NCBI GenBank assembly: GCA_029054245.1
Contig: JAIDFQ010000043.1
Span: forward strand, 248,001-312,000
Direction of reading: 5' to 3'
DNA: 64,000 bases
Origin: Lachnospiraceae bacterium
GTDB lineage: Bacteria > Bacillota > Clostridia > Lachnospirales > Lachnospiraceae
How positions within the stretch are numbered: the stretch's first letter is position 1; every line of letters begins with the position of its first letter. The notes beneath the pieces were generated by a model that ran no database searches, was not told the DNA's origin, and worked only from the letters and a program-made list of their open reading frames with translations. A program made the translations under genes and the position numbers. This document shows positions 18,098 through 29,189 of the stretch, in pieces.

Positions 18098-18826
18098 ATG
18101 TCAGGACATTCAAAATTTGCAAACATCAAGCATAAGAAAGAAAAAAACGATGCGGCTAAGGGAAAGATTTTTACGATTCTTGGAAGGGAGATTGCGGTAG
18201 CTGTAAAGGAAGGCGGACCAGATCCAGCAAATAATTCAAAGCTGGCACAGGTCATCGCAAAGGCAAAATCCAACAATATGCCTAATGATACCATTGAGCG
18301 TGGAATCAAGAAGGCAGCGGGAGATGTTGGAAGCGTCAATTATAAGTACATCACGTATGAAGGCTATGGACCTAACGGAATTGCCATCATAGTGGATGCG
18401 CTGACCGATAACCAGAACAGAACAGCGGCAAATGTCAGAAATGCTTTTACAAAAGGAAACGGAAATATTGGAACGCCGGGCTGTGTGTCTTTTATGTTCG
18501 ATAAGAAAGGGCAGATCATCATTGATAAGGAAGAATACGAAGGGGATGCTGATGAACTTATGATGCTGGCGCTGGATGCAGGGGCAGAAGATTTTGCGGA
18601 AGAAGAAGACAGCTATGAGGTGCTGACGGATCCAGAGGATTTTGATGCGGTGCTCAAAGCGCTTCAGGATAGCAATGTTGCAATGGCATCCGCAGAGGTG
18701 ACAATGATACCGCAAAATTATGTGGAACTTACAGATGAGGCGGCAGTAAAAAGTCTGCAGAAGATACTTGACTTACTGGATGAAGAAGATGATGTGCAAG
18801 CAGTATACCACAACTGGGATGAATAA
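18098..18826 (+). CDS. yebC: YebC/PmpR family transcription/translation factor
   Basis: MSGHSKFANIKHKKEKNDAAKGKIFTILGREIAVAVKEGGPDP. Confidence 0.95.
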   Translation: MSGHSKFANIKHKKEKNDAAKGKIFTILGREIAVAVKEGGPDPANNSKLAQVIAKAKSNNMPNDTIERGIKKAAGDVGSVNYKYITYEGYGPNGIAIIVDALTDNQNRTAANVRNAFTKGNGNIGTPGCVSFMFDKKGQIIIDKEEYEGDADELMMLALDAGAEDFAEEEDSYEVLTDPEDFDAVLKALQDSNVAMASAEVTMIPQNYVELTDEAAVKSLQKILDLLDEEDDVQAVYHNWDE

Positions 18827-20519
18827 AAAAAAGAACTGGCTGCTTTTGCTTTTGTGGTTTTTTGTGGCGGCGACCAGCAGGATACAATATTTCATTTTTG
18901 GCGGTCGGTCCATGACCGATACATACGGATATTTTTCCTATGCCATGATACGGGCAGTCAAACAGACGCCTGTGTTAAATTCAGGGCTTTCTTATGCATT
19001 TACGAAAAGTCTGTCAAGGCTGCTTATGTTTACGGGAAATTTGATCGATGCGGTGGGGATTTACCAGCTGGTGATTCAAGTTTTATGGATTGTCCTGCTT
19101 CTTGCCGGTATCAGTATGCTGTTTGGAAAGCTTGCCGGATTTGTATCTTCTGGTATTTTGATCGTTTCGCCGTGGGTTTTGCAATCCATTTTTTCTGTGA
19201 CAGCTGAAAATTATTTTATGTTCTACTTTTCTGTTCTTTTAGTGGCGATGGGATATTATCATGACAGGGCTTTAAAGGGAGAATGGAATAAAAGAGTATG
19301 GCGGGGAATTTACCTAAAACTGGTCGGTTTCTTTGCGGGAGTGCTGTGTGTTTGGAACTATCTCGGATGGCTGTTGCCGATAATGATGGTGTATGTTCTG
19401 ATTTGTCATTTTAAGGCGTTGCGGGACAAAATCAGGCAGCAGAAGCAGGAAAAGGAATGGAAGCGCAAAGAACGAATCATGAAGGTATGTACCCAGTCAT
19501 ATCATTTGTTTATTGGTCTGTTGATAGGCCTGTGTGCGACTCTCATAAAATATACAGGACAAACTGGCGATACCATCGTGGAGCAGTTTTATTGGTGGAT
19601 AGACCAGTTTAAGGAGTTTCCGGAAGGATGTCAGGATGTCTCTACATCTTTTGCCGTATGGTTTGGATGTGCTGTTCTGGCAGGTATCCTTTGCCAGGCA
19701 ATTTACGGTATGGTAAGAGCAAAAAAGGCAGAAAGCGGGACAGAGGAACAGGCATCCGAAGCTGGACAGGACAAGGAAGCGGAAGCCGAACAAGGCAGAG
19801 AATTAGAAGTCGAAGTTGGACAAGGCAAAGAGCTTGAAGCCGAAGAGGGGCAAGACAAGGCACTTAAAGCTGGACAGGACAAGGTGCCAGAAGCCGAGGC
19901 AGGGCACGGCGAGATGCCGGAGACAGAATCCGGAACCATGACGGAAGTAAACATGGAGGTTGGGCAGAACGAGGCATCGGAGACAGAAACAGTGCAGGAT
20001 ATGAAGCCGGAAGCTTTACTTGTCAAGGATGAGGCATGGACTGAAGGGACAGAAGACTGGCGGTACAGCAGGCAGAATGTGAAAGTAGGAACAACAGTGC
20101 AGGACGGGATTCAGAATAAAGAAGCCGAAACAGAACAGTATGAGGCGTGGACTGAGGGAGCAAAAGGCTGGCAGTACAGATGGCAGAGCGCAGAGGTCAG
20201 TAAGGAACCAGAAACTGAGACAGAAGTGGAAATATACAGCAGACAGAGCCAAGAAGCAGAAAGCGAAACGCCGCCGGTGATGGAGGTACAGGCAGCAGAA
20301 GATGAAAAGAAAGCATCTTTAGAGGAAGAAATGACAAAAACGGTAGCAGAAGTAGCAGGAGACTATGTTGTTACAGAAGACGGCAGAAGGGTTCAGCTCC
20401 TTGAAAATCCTCTTCCAGTACCTAAAAGACATGTGAAAAAGGACATGGAATTCGATTTTGATGAGTGCAGGCTGGAGTTTGATGTTGATATCAATGAAGA
20501 TGATGATTTTGACATATAA
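18819..20519 (+). CDS. Multi-pass membrane protein with long repetitive acidic cytosolic tail, unknown function
   Basis: Start ATG overlaps the yebC stop; several TM segments, then degenerate GQ-[DG]-K-x-EAE repeats and a C-terminal VTEDGRRVQLLENPLPVPKRHVKKDMEFDFD segment. Confidence 0.8.
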   Translation: MNKKKNWLLLLLWFFVAATSRIQYFIFGGRSMTDTYGYFSYAMIRAVKQTPVLNSGLSYAFTKSLSRLLMFTGNLIDAVGIYQLVIQVLWIVLLLAGISMLFGKLAGFVSSGILIVSPWVLQSIFSVTAENYFMFYFSVLLVAMGYYHDRALKGEWNKRVWRGIYLKLVGFFAGVLCVWNYLGWLLPIMMVYVLICHFKALRDKIRQQKQEKEWKRKERIMKVCTQSYHLFIGLLIGLCATLIKYTGQTGDTIVEQFYWWIDQFKEFPEGCQDVSTSFAVWFGCAVLAGILCQAIYGMVRAKKAESGTEEQASEAGQDKEAEAEQGRELEVEVGQGKELEAEEGQDKALKAGQDKVPEAEAGHGEMPETESGTMTEVNMEVGQNEASETETVQDMKPEALLVKDEAWTEGTEDWRYSRQNVKVGTTVQDGIQNKEAETEQYEAWTEGAKGWQYRWQSAEVSKEPETETEVEIYSRQSQEAESETPPVMEVQAAEDEKKASLEEEMTKTVAEVAGDYVVTEDGRRVQLLENPLPVPKRHVKKDMEFDFDECRLEFDVDINEDDDFDI

Positions 20520-20564
20520 AACAAATTAAATGATTCTGAATAAAAAAGGATATAGGAAATATAC

Positions 20565-20595
20565 TAAAAGGGACTGCTTTTGGCAGTTCCTTTTA
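20565..20595 (+). terminator. Intrinsic terminator
   Basis: aaaagggactgc tttt ggcagttcctttt stem-loop with one G-T pair, followed by T/A-rich run. Confidence 0.7.
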
Positions 20596-20661
20596 AATTT
20601 AATTTAACATAAGGATGTCTCGCGAAGCGTGGCATCTGTTGTTGGGAAAAGAGGCGTAGAT

Positions 20662-21351
20662 ATGTCAGGAAAAAAGGTGGAAGAAGAAAAGCATAGAGAT
20701 GAGCGTATAGAGAAAACGGGTCAGGTTACGCTGGATAAAAACGGAAAGTCACACACAATACATCTGATATCGGTGATTGGAGAAGTAGAGGGGCATGAGA
20801 ACCTTGGAACAAATTCCAAAACCACAAAATATGAGCATGTGCTCCCTGAACTTGCCGCGATTGAAGACAGCAGGGATATAGACGGAGTTCTGATTTTGCT
20901 AAATACCATGGGAGGCGATGTGGAGGCAGGGTTGGCGATTGCAGAGATGATTGCATCTTTAAGCAAGCCTACCGTATCGCTGGTGTTGGGCGGAAGCCAT
21001 TCTATCGGCGTTCCAATTGCAGTGAGCACGAACTATTCTTATATCGTTCCCACAGGAACAATGGTCATCCATCCTGTAAGAATGAATGGAATGGTCATTG
21101 GTGTTCCTCAGACGTTTGATTATTTCAGGCAGATTCAGAACAGAATTACAGGATTTGTATGCAGTCACTGTAAGATTACCAAAAATAGGTTTGAAGAACT
21201 GATGATGGAGACGGGTGTGCTTACCAAGGATGTAGGGACGATTTTAGTAGGGGAAGAAGCCGTGTCGGAAGGAATCATTAATGAGACGGGCGGAATCCAG
21301 GAAGCAATGGGAAAGCTACATTCCTTGATTGCCAAAAAGAAAAAGAAATAA
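20662..21351 (+). CDS. tepA: ClpP-fold peptidase, TepA-like
   Basis: LLNTMGGDVEAGLAIAEMIASLSKPTVSLVLGGSHSIGVPIAVS...IHPVRMNG; located directly upstream of ftsK/spoIIIE as in Bacillus. Confidence 0.85.
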   Translation: MSGKKVEEEKHRDERIEKTGQVTLDKNGKSHTIHLISVIGEVEGHENLGTNSKTTKYEHVLPELAAIEDSRDIDGVLILLNTMGGDVEAGLAIAEMIASLSKPTVSLVLGGSHSIGVPIAVSTNYSYIVPTGTMVIHPVRMNGMVIGVPQTFDYFRQIQNRITGFVCSHCKITKNRFEELMMETGVLTKDVGTILVGEEAVSEGIINETGGIQEAMGKLHSLIAKKKKK

Positions 21352-21368
21352 CAAAAAAATGTTTATTG

Positions 21369-21397
21369 GTGACAAGGATAGATGAAAATGCTATACT
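21369..21397 (+). promoter_or_regulatory. Predicted promoter of ftsK/spoIIIE
   Basis: GTGACA N17 TATACT. Confidence 0.5.
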
Positions 21398-21444
21398 ATA
21401 TAAGATTATGTGAGTATCGGCAAGATACTTAAAGGGGATTTAGT

Positions 21445-24153
21445 ATGGCACAGACAAAGAAAGGCGGTGCCGGCAGAAGCAGTTCATCTGCAGGCAGAAA
21501 GAGTTCTGGAAGAGGAAACTATCAACGGAAAACGGCAAATTCGCGCAATAAAAGCGAACCTATGGATGTGGCAATCAGAAATGAAATTATTTTGATTGCC
21601 TTGTTTGCGGCTGCTATTTTTTTGTTTTTATGTAATTTTGGAATTGCGGGAGTGATGGGAAATACCATCAGTGATATTATGTTTGGCATTTTTGGGCTGA
21701 CAGCCTATATCATGCCTCTTGTCTTGTTTTTTATGATTGCCTTTGGGATGGTGAACAGTGGCAATTCAATAGCAACGCGTAAGCTGGTGGCAGGTGTTTT
21801 GCTGTTTCTTCTCGCAGGAATGGTGTGTGACCTCTTTGCAGGAGGGTTGGAAACTGTTGAAAGCTATCAGATGAATGAAATATATACAAGGTGCAGCGAG
21901 AAGCATAATGGAGGCGGTGTGCTTGCCGGTTCACTTGCTTATTTATGCTTTCATTTTTTGGGAATGATTGGGACGGTTCTGCTGGTTTTGGTTGCGGTAA
22001 TCATATCCCTGGTGGTATTGACGGACAAGTCTTTCGTGTCGGGCGTTAAATCCGGGGGCAGAAAGGTTTATGAGCGCTCCAAGGAGGATGCTGCCTATCG
22101 AAGAGAAAGAGCTATGGAGCGCAGAAGAGAGCAGGAAGCAGAAAGAGAGCGGCGGGAGGAAGAAAGAAGAATTCGGGAAGAAGAACGCGAAAATGAGAAA
22201 ATTCTCCGTATGGATAAAAAGGTTTCAGGTGTTATGATTGATACTTCACTGACAGAGGAGAAGGAAGAGAGGCATAAAACAAGAGATGATATTCATGAAA
22301 TTAACCTGACAGATTTTGAAGAGCAGATAGAGCAGGTTAAAGAAAAACCGCAGCAGATGCAGAAAGAGGAATTTGATTTTGACAAAATACGGATCAACAG
22401 TGCCTATATAGAGGAGGAAGAAGGTCATGATGAGCTTTTAGAGATAACAGATTTGTATGCAGACAATGAAGAAGCGGAAGAACTTTCAGACAGTGCACCG
22501 ATATATGACATGCTAGAGGAAAGACAGGCAGACCAAGCGGAGGCGGATTATGAGGAACCGGTAAGGCAGTCTGAAAAAATCCGTCCTGTGGCAGCGGTAT
22601 CAGAAAGTCCGGTCAAGGCAGCGCTGAAGGAGACAGCCGTAACCCAGCCGGAAATACAGGCGCAAAAAGAGCGTATTCCTAAAAAGTACATATTTCCGCC
22701 AATCAGCAAGCTGGTCCGCGGCAAGGGAAAGACAGGCGGCGATTCCGCCAGGGAGCTGAAAGAGACGGCAATGCGGCTGCAGCAGACGCTCCAGACCTTT
22801 GGTGTGCGTGTCTCCATTACCGATATCAGCCAGGGACCTTCTGTTACCAGATTTGAATTACAACCGGAGCAGGGGGTTAAAGTGAGCAAAATCGTCGGGC
22901 TTACGGATGATATCAAGCTGAATCTGGCGGCGACTGATATCAGGATTGAGGCGCCGATTCCGGGCAAGGCTGCAGTGGGAATCGAGGTGCCCAATAAAGA
23001 AAATATGACGGTAGCGCTACGCGATCTCCTCGAAAGCAAAGAGTTTAAAGAGTTCCCCTCCAATCTGGCGTTTGCAGTGGGAAAAGACATTGGAGGCAAG
23101 ACTGTTGTAGCAGATATAGCAAAGATGCCCCATATGCTCATTGCTGGGGCAACAGGTTCTGGTAAGTCAGTCTGCATCAACACTCTTATTATGAGTATTT
23201 TGTATAAAGCACATCCAGATGATGTAAAGCTGATCATGGTCGATCCCAAGGTGGTGGAGCTTAGTGTATATAATGGCATTCCACATCTTCTTATACCAGT
23301 CGTGACGGATCCCAAAAAGGCTTCAGGCGCGCTTCAGTGGGGTGTTGCAGAGATGACGGATCGATATCAGAAATTTGCAGACTTTAATGTAAGAGATTTA
23401 AAAGGTTATAACCAAAAAGTAGAAACAATGAAAGAAAAGGGCGATGCCGATGCTCCGCCTAAGATGCCACAGATCGTTATCATCGTGGATGAACTTGCGG
23501 ATTTGATGATGGTATCTCCCGGCGAGGTGGAGGAATCTATCTGTCGTCTTGCACAGCTTGCCAGGGCGGCTGGAATCCATCTGATTATTGCGACCCAGCG
23601 TCCTTCCGTGGATGTCATTACAGGTCTTATTAAAGCTAATATGCCCAGCCGTGTGGCATTCAGCGTATCCAGCGGCGTGGATTCACGTACGATTTTAGAT
23701 ATGAATGGTGCGGAAAAGCTTTTGGGAAAAGGAGATATGCTGTTTTATCCGCAAGGATACAGTAAACCCGCCAGAGTGCAGGGCGCTTTTGTCTCAGACA
23801 AGGAAGTGTCGGATGTGGTCGAGTTTTTAAAGAATCAGACGCTTGGAAATATCTATGACACGGATATTCAGGAGAAGATTGCTGCCAGCGGAAACAGCAT
23901 TGGCGGCGTAGGAGGAGCGGAAGGTTCGGAGCGGGATCAATATTTTGTCGATGCAGCTAAATTTATCATAGAAAAGGATAAGGCATCTATTGGGATGCTT
24001 CAGCGGGTGTTTAAAATCGGCTTTAACCGAGCAGCAAGAATCATGGATCAGCTCTGCGAGGCAGGGGTGGTAGGTGAAGAGGAAGGGACCAAGCCGCGCA
24101 AAGTGCTGATGAGTGCAGAGCAGTTTGAACAGTACATAGAGGAGTCCTTATAA
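21445..24153 (+). CDS. ftsK: FtsK/SpoIIIE family DNA translocase
   Basis: N-terminal TM segments, charged linker, motor with [77 protein letters not shown], and gamma winged helix. Confidence 0.96.
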   Translation: MAQTKKGGAGRSSSSAGRKSSGRGNYQRKTANSRNKSEPMDVAIRNEIILIALFAAAIFLFLCNFGIAGVMGNTISDIMFGIFGLTAYIMPLVLFFMIAFGMVNSGNSIATRKLVAGVLLFLLAGMVCDLFAGGLETVESYQMNEIYTRCSEKHNGGGVLAGSLAYLCFHFLGMIGTVLLVLVAVIISLVVLTDKSFVSGVKSGGRKVYERSKEDAAYRRERAMERRREQEAERERREEERRIREEERENEKILRMDKKVSGVMIDTSLTEEKEERHKTRDDIHEINLTDFEEQIEQVKEKPQQMQKEEFDFDKIRINSAYIEEEEGHDELLEITDLYADNEEAEELSDSAPIYDMLEERQADQAEADYEEPVRQSEKIRPVAAVSESPVKAALKETAVTQPEIQAQKERIPKKYIFPPISKLVRGKGKTGGDSARELKETAMRLQQTLQTFGVRVSITDISQGPSVTRFELQPEQGVKVSKIVGLTDDIKLNLAATDIRIEAPIPGKAAVGIEVPNKENMTVALRDLLESKEFKEFPSNLAFAVGKDIGGKTVVADIAKMPHMLIAGATGSGKSVCINTLIMSILYKAHPDDVKLIMVDPKVVELSVYNGIPHLLIPVVTDPKKASGALQWGVAEMTDRYQKFADFNVRDLKGYNQKVETMKEKGDADAPPKMPQIVIIVDELADLMMVSPGEVEESICRLAQLARAAGIHLIIATQRPSVDVITGLIKANMPSRVAFSVSSGVDSRTILDMNGAEKLLGKGDMLFYPQGYSKPARVQGAFVSDKEVSDVVEFLKNQTLGNIYDTDIQEKIAASGNSIGGVGGAEGSERDQYFVDAAKFIIEKDKASIGMLQRVFKIGFNRAARIMDQLCEAGVVGEEEGTKPRKVLMSAEQFEQYIEESL

Positions 24154-24173
24154 GAAAAGGAGGGTATTGTATT

Positions 24174-25844
24174 ATGAAGACCGATATTCAAATCGCACAG
24201 GAAGCAGAGCTTCGCCCCATCCAAGATGTGGCAAAGGCGCTTCAGATTCAAGAGGATGAACTGGAATTGTATGGAAGGTATAAAGCTAAGATTTCGGATG
24301 CATGTTTAGAAAGAAAATCTGCCAATCCTGATGGAAAACTGATTTTGGTGACAGCAATCAATCCTACACCGGCAGGAGAAGGAAAAACAACGACCAGTGT
24401 AGGACTAGGGCAGGCTTTTGGAAAGCTTGGAAAAAAAGCGGTGATTGCATTAAGAGAGCCGTCGCTTGGACCTTGCTTTGGTATCAAGGGCGGTGCGGCA
24501 GGCGGCGGATATGCCCAGGTAGTTCCCATGGAGGACTTGAATCTTCATTTTACGGGAGATTTCCATGCAATCACTTCCGCTAATAATTTACTTGCCGCCC
24601 TTATTGACAATCACATACAGCAGGGAAATGAACTGGGAATCGATACCAGAAGGGTCGTATGGAAAAGATGTCTTGACATGAATGACAGGGTTTTACGCAA
24701 TATTGTGGTAGGACTAGGGGCAAAGAGCGACGGAACGGTGAGGGAGGATCACTTCGTCATTACAGTAGCTTCGGAGATTATGGCAGTTTTGTGTCTTGCA
24801 AATGATAGGAAAGATTTAAAGCAGCGGCTTGGCCGAATGGTGGTTGCTTATGATTATCAGGGAAAGCCGGTGACTGCCAAGGATTTAAATGCAGTTGGGG
24901 CGATGGCAGCGCTTCTTAAGGATGCCATGAAGCCGAATCTAATCCAGACGCTGGAACATACGCCGGCGCTTGTGCATGGAGGTCCCTTTGCCAACATTGC
25001 CCATGGCTGCAATTCTGTACGCGCCACCAATGCCGCCCTTAAGATGGCGGATTATGTCATCACAGAGGCAGGATTTGGCGCCGATTTGGGGGCGGAGAAG
25101 TTTTTTGATATCAAATGTAGGATGGCAGGTCTTAAGCCGGATGCAGTCGTGCTTGTGGCAACAATCCGCGCATTAAAATATAATGGAGGCATTCCAAAAG
25201 AGGCACTTGGGGAAGAAAACCTGGAAGCTCTTAAAAGGGGAATCGTCAATCTGGAAAAACATATTGAAAATCTGCATAAGTATGGAGTTCCAGTAGTGGT
25301 GACCTTAAACAGTTTTGCAACGGATACGGAGGCGGAAACTGCGTATGTGAGAGAATTCTGTACAGAGCGTGGATGTGCGTTCGCTCTTTCGGAAGTATGG
25401 GAGAAAGGCGGAGAAGGCGGCATTGCGCTTGCAGAAAAAGTACTTGAAACGCTGGAAAATAGAAAGAGTGAATTTAAAGTATTATATGAGGATTATTTGA
25501 GCCTGAAAGAAAAAATAGAAGTTGTTGCAAAGGAAATCTATGGCGCAGAGGGGGTAAACTATACTGGACAGGCGGAAAAACAGCTTATGGAACTAGAAAA
25601 GCTGGGATTTGGAAATATGCCAGTCTGTATGGCAAAGACCCAGTACTCCCTTTCGGATGATCCTGCACTATTGGGCAGACCAGAGAAATTTGTGGTGAAT
25701 GTAAGGGAAGCTTATGTTTCGGCAGGAGCAGGATTTATAGTAGTGCTTACAGGAGCTGTTATGACGATGCCGGGACTTCCGAAACAACCGGCAGCATTTC
25801 GCATTGATGTAAATGATGATGGCGTGATAACAGGACTTTTTTAA
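24174..25844 (+). CDS. fhs: Formate-tetrahydrofolate ligase
   Basis: [76 protein letters not shown]. Confidence 0.97.
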   Translation: MKTDIQIAQEAELRPIQDVAKALQIQEDELELYGRYKAKISDACLERKSANPDGKLILVTAINPTPAGEGKTTTSVGLGQAFGKLGKKAVIALREPSLGPCFGIKGGAAGGGYAQVVPMEDLNLHFTGDFHAITSANNLLAALIDNHIQQGNELGIDTRRVVWKRCLDMNDRVLRNIVVGLGAKSDGTVREDHFVITVASEIMAVLCLANDRKDLKQRLGRMVVAYDYQGKPVTAKDLNAVGAMAALLKDAMKPNLIQTLEHTPALVHGGPFANIAHGCNSVRATNAALKMADYVITEAGFGADLGAEKFFDIKCRMAGLKPDAVVLVATIRALKYNGGIPKEALGEENLEALKRGIVNLEKHIENLHKYGVPVVVTLNSFATDTEAETAYVREFCTERGCAFALSEVWEKGGEGGIALAEKVLETLENRKSEFKVLYEDYLSLKEKIEVVAKEIYGAEGVNYTGQAEKQLMELEKLGFGNMPVCMAKTQYSLSDDPALLGRPEKFVVNVREAYVSAGAGFIVVLTGAVMTMPGLPKQPAAFRIDVNDDGVITGLF

Positions 25845-25869
25845 AACCATAGGGAAAGGCGGACGATAC

Positions 25870-26715
25870 ATGGCAGCAATTATTGATGGAAAAGCAATTT
25901 CACTACAGATGAAGGATGAGTTAAAGCAGAAAGCGGCAGAGCTTCTCGCAAAGGGGATGAAAGTTACTCTGGCAGTCATACAGGTGGGAGATAATCCCGC
26001 ATCCAGCGTTTATGTAAAAAATAAGAAAAAGGGATGTGAGTATATAGGTATCGGTTCATTGTCCTATGAACTTCCAGAAGAAACGACACAGGAAGAGCTG
26101 CTGGCGCTGATACAGGAGCTGAATGGGAGGACGGATGTGAACGGCATCCTTGTTCAATTACCGCTTCCTGCGCACATTGATGAAGATACTGTCATTAAGG
26201 CGATTGATCCAAGGAAGGATGTGGATGGCTTTCATCCCCAGAGTGTAGGTGCGCTCTGTATCGGTCAGAAGGGATTTGTATCCTGTACACCTGCGGGAAT
26301 TATTCAACTGCTTAAAAGAAGCGGCATCTCCATTGAAGGGAAAGAATGTGTTGTGCTTGGCAGAAGCAATATTGTAGGAAAGCCCATGTCGATTTTATTG
26401 CTGCGTGAAAATGCCACAGTAACCATAGCACATTCGCGCACAAGAAATCTAAAGGAAGTGACAAGCAGGGCAGATATCCTGATCGTGGCAATCGGAAAAC
26501 CCAAAATGATTACAAAAGAGTATGTGAAAGAAGGCGCTGTGATAATCGATGTGGGAATCAACAGAGATGAGAACAACAAATTATGCGGTGATGTGGATTT
26601 TGAAGATGTAGAACCGGTCTGTAGTGCGATTACTCCTGTTCCGGGCGGAGTGGGACCGATGACAATTGCCATGCTTCTTCATAACTGCATTGAGTCGGTG
26701 GATTTACAATCCTGA
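25870..26715 (+). CDS. folD: Bifunctional methylenetetrahydrofolate dehydrogenase/cyclohydrolase
   Basis: VGDNPASSVYVKNKKKGCEYIG; GILVQLPLPAHIDE; PVPGGVGPMTIAMLLHN. Confidence 0.96.
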   Translation: MAAIIDGKAISLQMKDELKQKAAELLAKGMKVTLAVIQVGDNPASSVYVKNKKKGCEYIGIGSLSYELPEETTQEELLALIQELNGRTDVNGILVQLPLPAHIDEDTVIKAIDPRKDVDGFHPQSVGALCIGQKGFVSCTPAGIIQLLKRSGISIEGKECVVLGRSNIVGKPMSILLLRENATVTIAHSRTRNLKEVTSRADILIVAIGKPKMITKEYVKEGAVIIDVGINRDENNKLCGDVDFEDVEPVCSAITPVPGGVGPMTIAMLLHNCIESVDLQS

Positions 26716-26768
26716 TCAGATGATGGTACGCTTCGCGAACCGACTTAGCGGAAGAAAGGGAGGCAGAA

Positions 26769-28241
26769 ATGAAGTGTCCCAATTGTGGATGTGAAATGGC
26801 AGAAGACCATTTATATTGCGAAAAGTGCGGGATGGAAATACAGATGGTGCCCGACTTTGAACCAGAATTTGAAAACAGTATAATAGAAACCTTATCCACA
26901 GTTGCGGAGGAGATAGAGGGAAACAGCCAAGTCCTTGAGATGGCAAATAAGGAGAATGAAGTCAGGATAAAAAAGGACAGGAAAAAGAAGAGCCCTTCTT
27001 TCTTATCCAAGGAGAGGGGGAAAAACTGGCTCCTTGCCAGTCTTATTACCTTCATTGTAGTGACTGTGGCGGCAGCTTATGTGATTGTGTTTATGTATCA
27101 TAGATTTTCTGTGACATATCAGATAGAGCAGGCGCGAAAATATGCAGAAATGCAGGAGTTTGAGGAAGCGATTTCTTACCTGGAGAGAGCAAGGCAGCTT
27201 AAGGATGATTCTGCGGATATTGTGCTCATGGAGTCTAATTATTATTATCAGATGGGCGAAAAACAAATGGCGGCGGATATCTTGATTCAATTGGTAGAAC
27301 GAGGGAAGCTGGAATATGAAGATAAAGAAAGAGCATATGAAAGCATCATCTATATCTATGACGAAGAAGGCAGATATCAAGAAATCAATTCATTGCTGAT
27401 ATCCTGCGGTGATGCGGATATCATGAACCATTTTCAGCAGTATATGGCGATGACGCCTGAATTTGGATATGAATCTGGAAACTACGATAAAGTCATTACG
27501 TTAAAGATAACGGCAAATACCACAGGGAAAATATACTATACCTTAGATGGCAGCAATCCGGATGAGGAAAGTGAGGTCTATAAGTCACCTTTGTTTCTGG
27601 AATCGGGTGAATATCAGGTGGCAGCTGTTTTTGTAAATGATTATGGCATTAAAAGTGAAATCGCAAGAAGCTGGTATATCATAAATCTGATTGCGCCTGA
27701 TCCTCCGGAAGTGCTTTTGTACAGCGGCACCTATCATATGCCGACGAAGATTGAGGTGATTATACCGGAAGAGGGTACCGTTTATTATACGATAGATGGA
27801 TCCAATCCTACCAAGGACAGCCTTAAATATACGGAGCCAATTCAAGTGCCTCTTGGAAAGACGAATTTTAAGTTTGTGACGATTTCAGAGGAAGGCGTTT
27901 CTAGTGAAATCATCAGCCGGAGTTATGATTTTTCATTTGAAACAGATGTGACGATAGAAAAGGCTGTGGAAAATGTGAAGCAGGCGCTTTTAGAACGTAA
28001 AGTGCTTTTGGACTTGCAGGGGCATGCTCATGGAATAGAGGGAAAATATGTATTTAACTATGTTACTATTGAGAAAATTTCTGATTTAGGATATTATTAT
28101 GTTTTGAATGAATGTATAGAAGATGTAAGCGGCACTAGGCAGATGACAGATCGTTTGTATGCGGTAGATGTGTATACCGGTGTGCCGAATCGTCTGATTT
28201 ATGATGAAAACGGACAGATGGGACTGATTTCCCTGCAATAA
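26769..28241 (+). CDS. Zinc-ribbon, single-TM protein with TPR-like region and chitobiase/hexosaminidase C-terminal-type repeats
   Basis: MKCPNCGCEMAEDHLYCEKCGMEI zinc ribbon; TM around WLLASLITFIVVTVAAAYVIVFM; TPR-like helices; two YYTLDGSNPxxxS..Y..P repeats. Confidence 0.8.
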   Translation: MKCPNCGCEMAEDHLYCEKCGMEIQMVPDFEPEFENSIIETLSTVAEEIEGNSQVLEMANKENEVRIKKDRKKKSPSFLSKERGKNWLLASLITFIVVTVAAAYVIVFMYHRFSVTYQIEQARKYAEMQEFEEAISYLERARQLKDDSADIVLMESNYYYQMGEKQMAADILIQLVERGKLEYEDKERAYESIIYIYDEEGRYQEINSLLISCGDADIMNHFQQYMAMTPEFGYESGNYDKVITLKITANTTGKIYYTLDGSNPDEESEVYKSPLFLESGEYQVAAVFVNDYGIKSEIARSWYIINLIAPDPPEVLLYSGTYHMPTKIEVIIPEEGTVYYTIDGSNPTKDSLKYTEPIQVPLGKTNFKFVTISEEGVSSEIISRSYDFSFETDVTIEKAVENVKQALLERKVLLDLQGHAHGIEGKYVFNYVTIEKISDLGYYYVLNECIEDVSGTRQMTDRLYAVDVYTGVPNRLIYDENGQMGLISLQ

Positions 28242-28301
28242 TTGTTTCAAAATTTTTTTCTAACAAAAATTTTATGTATAAAAATAAGAAAGGGATAAGT
28301 A

Positions 28302-29189
28302 ATGTACAAGATTTTAGAAGCAAAAGAGCTTGCTGCCAATATTTATTATATGGTAGTGGAAGCAAAACGAGTGGCAAAGGCATGTAAACCGGGACAGTTT
28401 GTTATTGTCAGGACGGATGCAGATTCAGAACGAATTCCTTTGACGATCTGTGATTATGACAGGGAAAAGGGAACTGTAACGATTGTTTTTCAGATTGTAG
28501 GCGCGGGCACACAGCTTATGGCATCTTTGAAAGAGGGAGATGCATTCCATGATTTTGTGGGACCGCTTGGATGCCCGTCAGAGTTTGTGGAGGAAGACCT
28601 TAAGACGCTGAAAGAAAAGAAAATGTTGTTCGTGGCAGGAGGCGTTGGAACAGCGCCGGTATATCCGCAGGTGAAATGGCTTCACGAAAGAGGAATTGAT
28701 GCGGATGTAATCGTAGGCGCAAAGACGAAGGAGCTTCTAATTCTGGAAGAAGAAATGAAATCAGTTGCAGGCAATCTGTATGTGACCACAGACGACGGGT
28801 CTTACGGCAGAAGCGGAATGGTTACCCAGACGATTACGGATTTGGTAAATGAAGGAAAGCATTATGACGTGTGTGTTGCAATCGGACCGATGATTATGAT
28901 GAAGTTCGTGTGTAAGCTGACAAAGGAACTTCATATTCCCACGATTGTAAGCTTAAATCCAATCATGGTAGATGGAACCGGTATGTGTGGCGCATGCCGT
29001 GTGACGGTAGGCGGCAAGGTGAAATTCGCTTGTGTGGATGGTCCGGAATTTGATGGGCATCAGGTAAACTTTGATGAAGCTATGCAGCGCCAGCAGATTT
29101 ATAAGACGGAAGAAGGAAGAGCATTCTTAAAGGCAAAGGAAGGGGATACCCACCATGGCGGATGCGGAAATTGTGGAGGTGACAAATAA
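28302..29189 (+). CDS. nfnA: Sulfide/dihydroorotate dehydrogenase-like FAD/NAD-binding protein (NfnA-like small subunit)
   Basis: FAD-binding ERIPLTICDYD; VAGGVGTAPVYPQVKWL; C-terminal DGTGMCGACRVTVGGKVKFACVDGPEFDGHQVNF FeS motif. Confidence 0.88.
   Translation: MYKILEAKELAANIYYMVVEAKRVAKACKPGQFVIVRTDADSERIPLTICDYDREKGTVTIVFQIVGAGTQLMASLKEGDAFHDFVGPLGCPSEFVEEDLKTLKEKKMLFVAGGVGTAPVYPQVKWLHERGIDADVIVGAKTKELLILEEEMKSVAGNLYVTTDDGSYGRSGMVTQTITDLVNEGKHYDVCVAIGPMIMMKFVCKLTKELHIPTIVSLNPIMVDGTGMCGACRVTVGGKVKFACVDGPEFDGHQVNFDEAMQRQQIYKTEEGRAFLKAKEGDTHHGGCGNCGGDK

Noticed and set aside
19740-20260. Possible CRISPR-like or tandem DNA repeat array
   Set aside because: Repeats are degenerate, without regular spacers, and are explained by the acidic protein tail in the + frame.
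22548-23315. 255-aa minus-strand ORF opposite ftsK/spoIIIE
   Set aside because: Antisense shadow of a conserved motor domain; Ser/Leu-rich, no recognisable motif and no RBS/operon context.
24153-24174. THF riboswitch before fhs
   Set aside because: The gap between ftsK and fhs is only about 20 nt, too short for an aptamer.
28249-28273. AAAATTTTTTT...AAAAATTTT inverted repeat upstream of nfnA as a Rex site or terminator
   Set aside because: Pure A/T symmetry in an A/T-rich spacer; weak stem, no GC pairs, and spacing does not fit a Rex operator.
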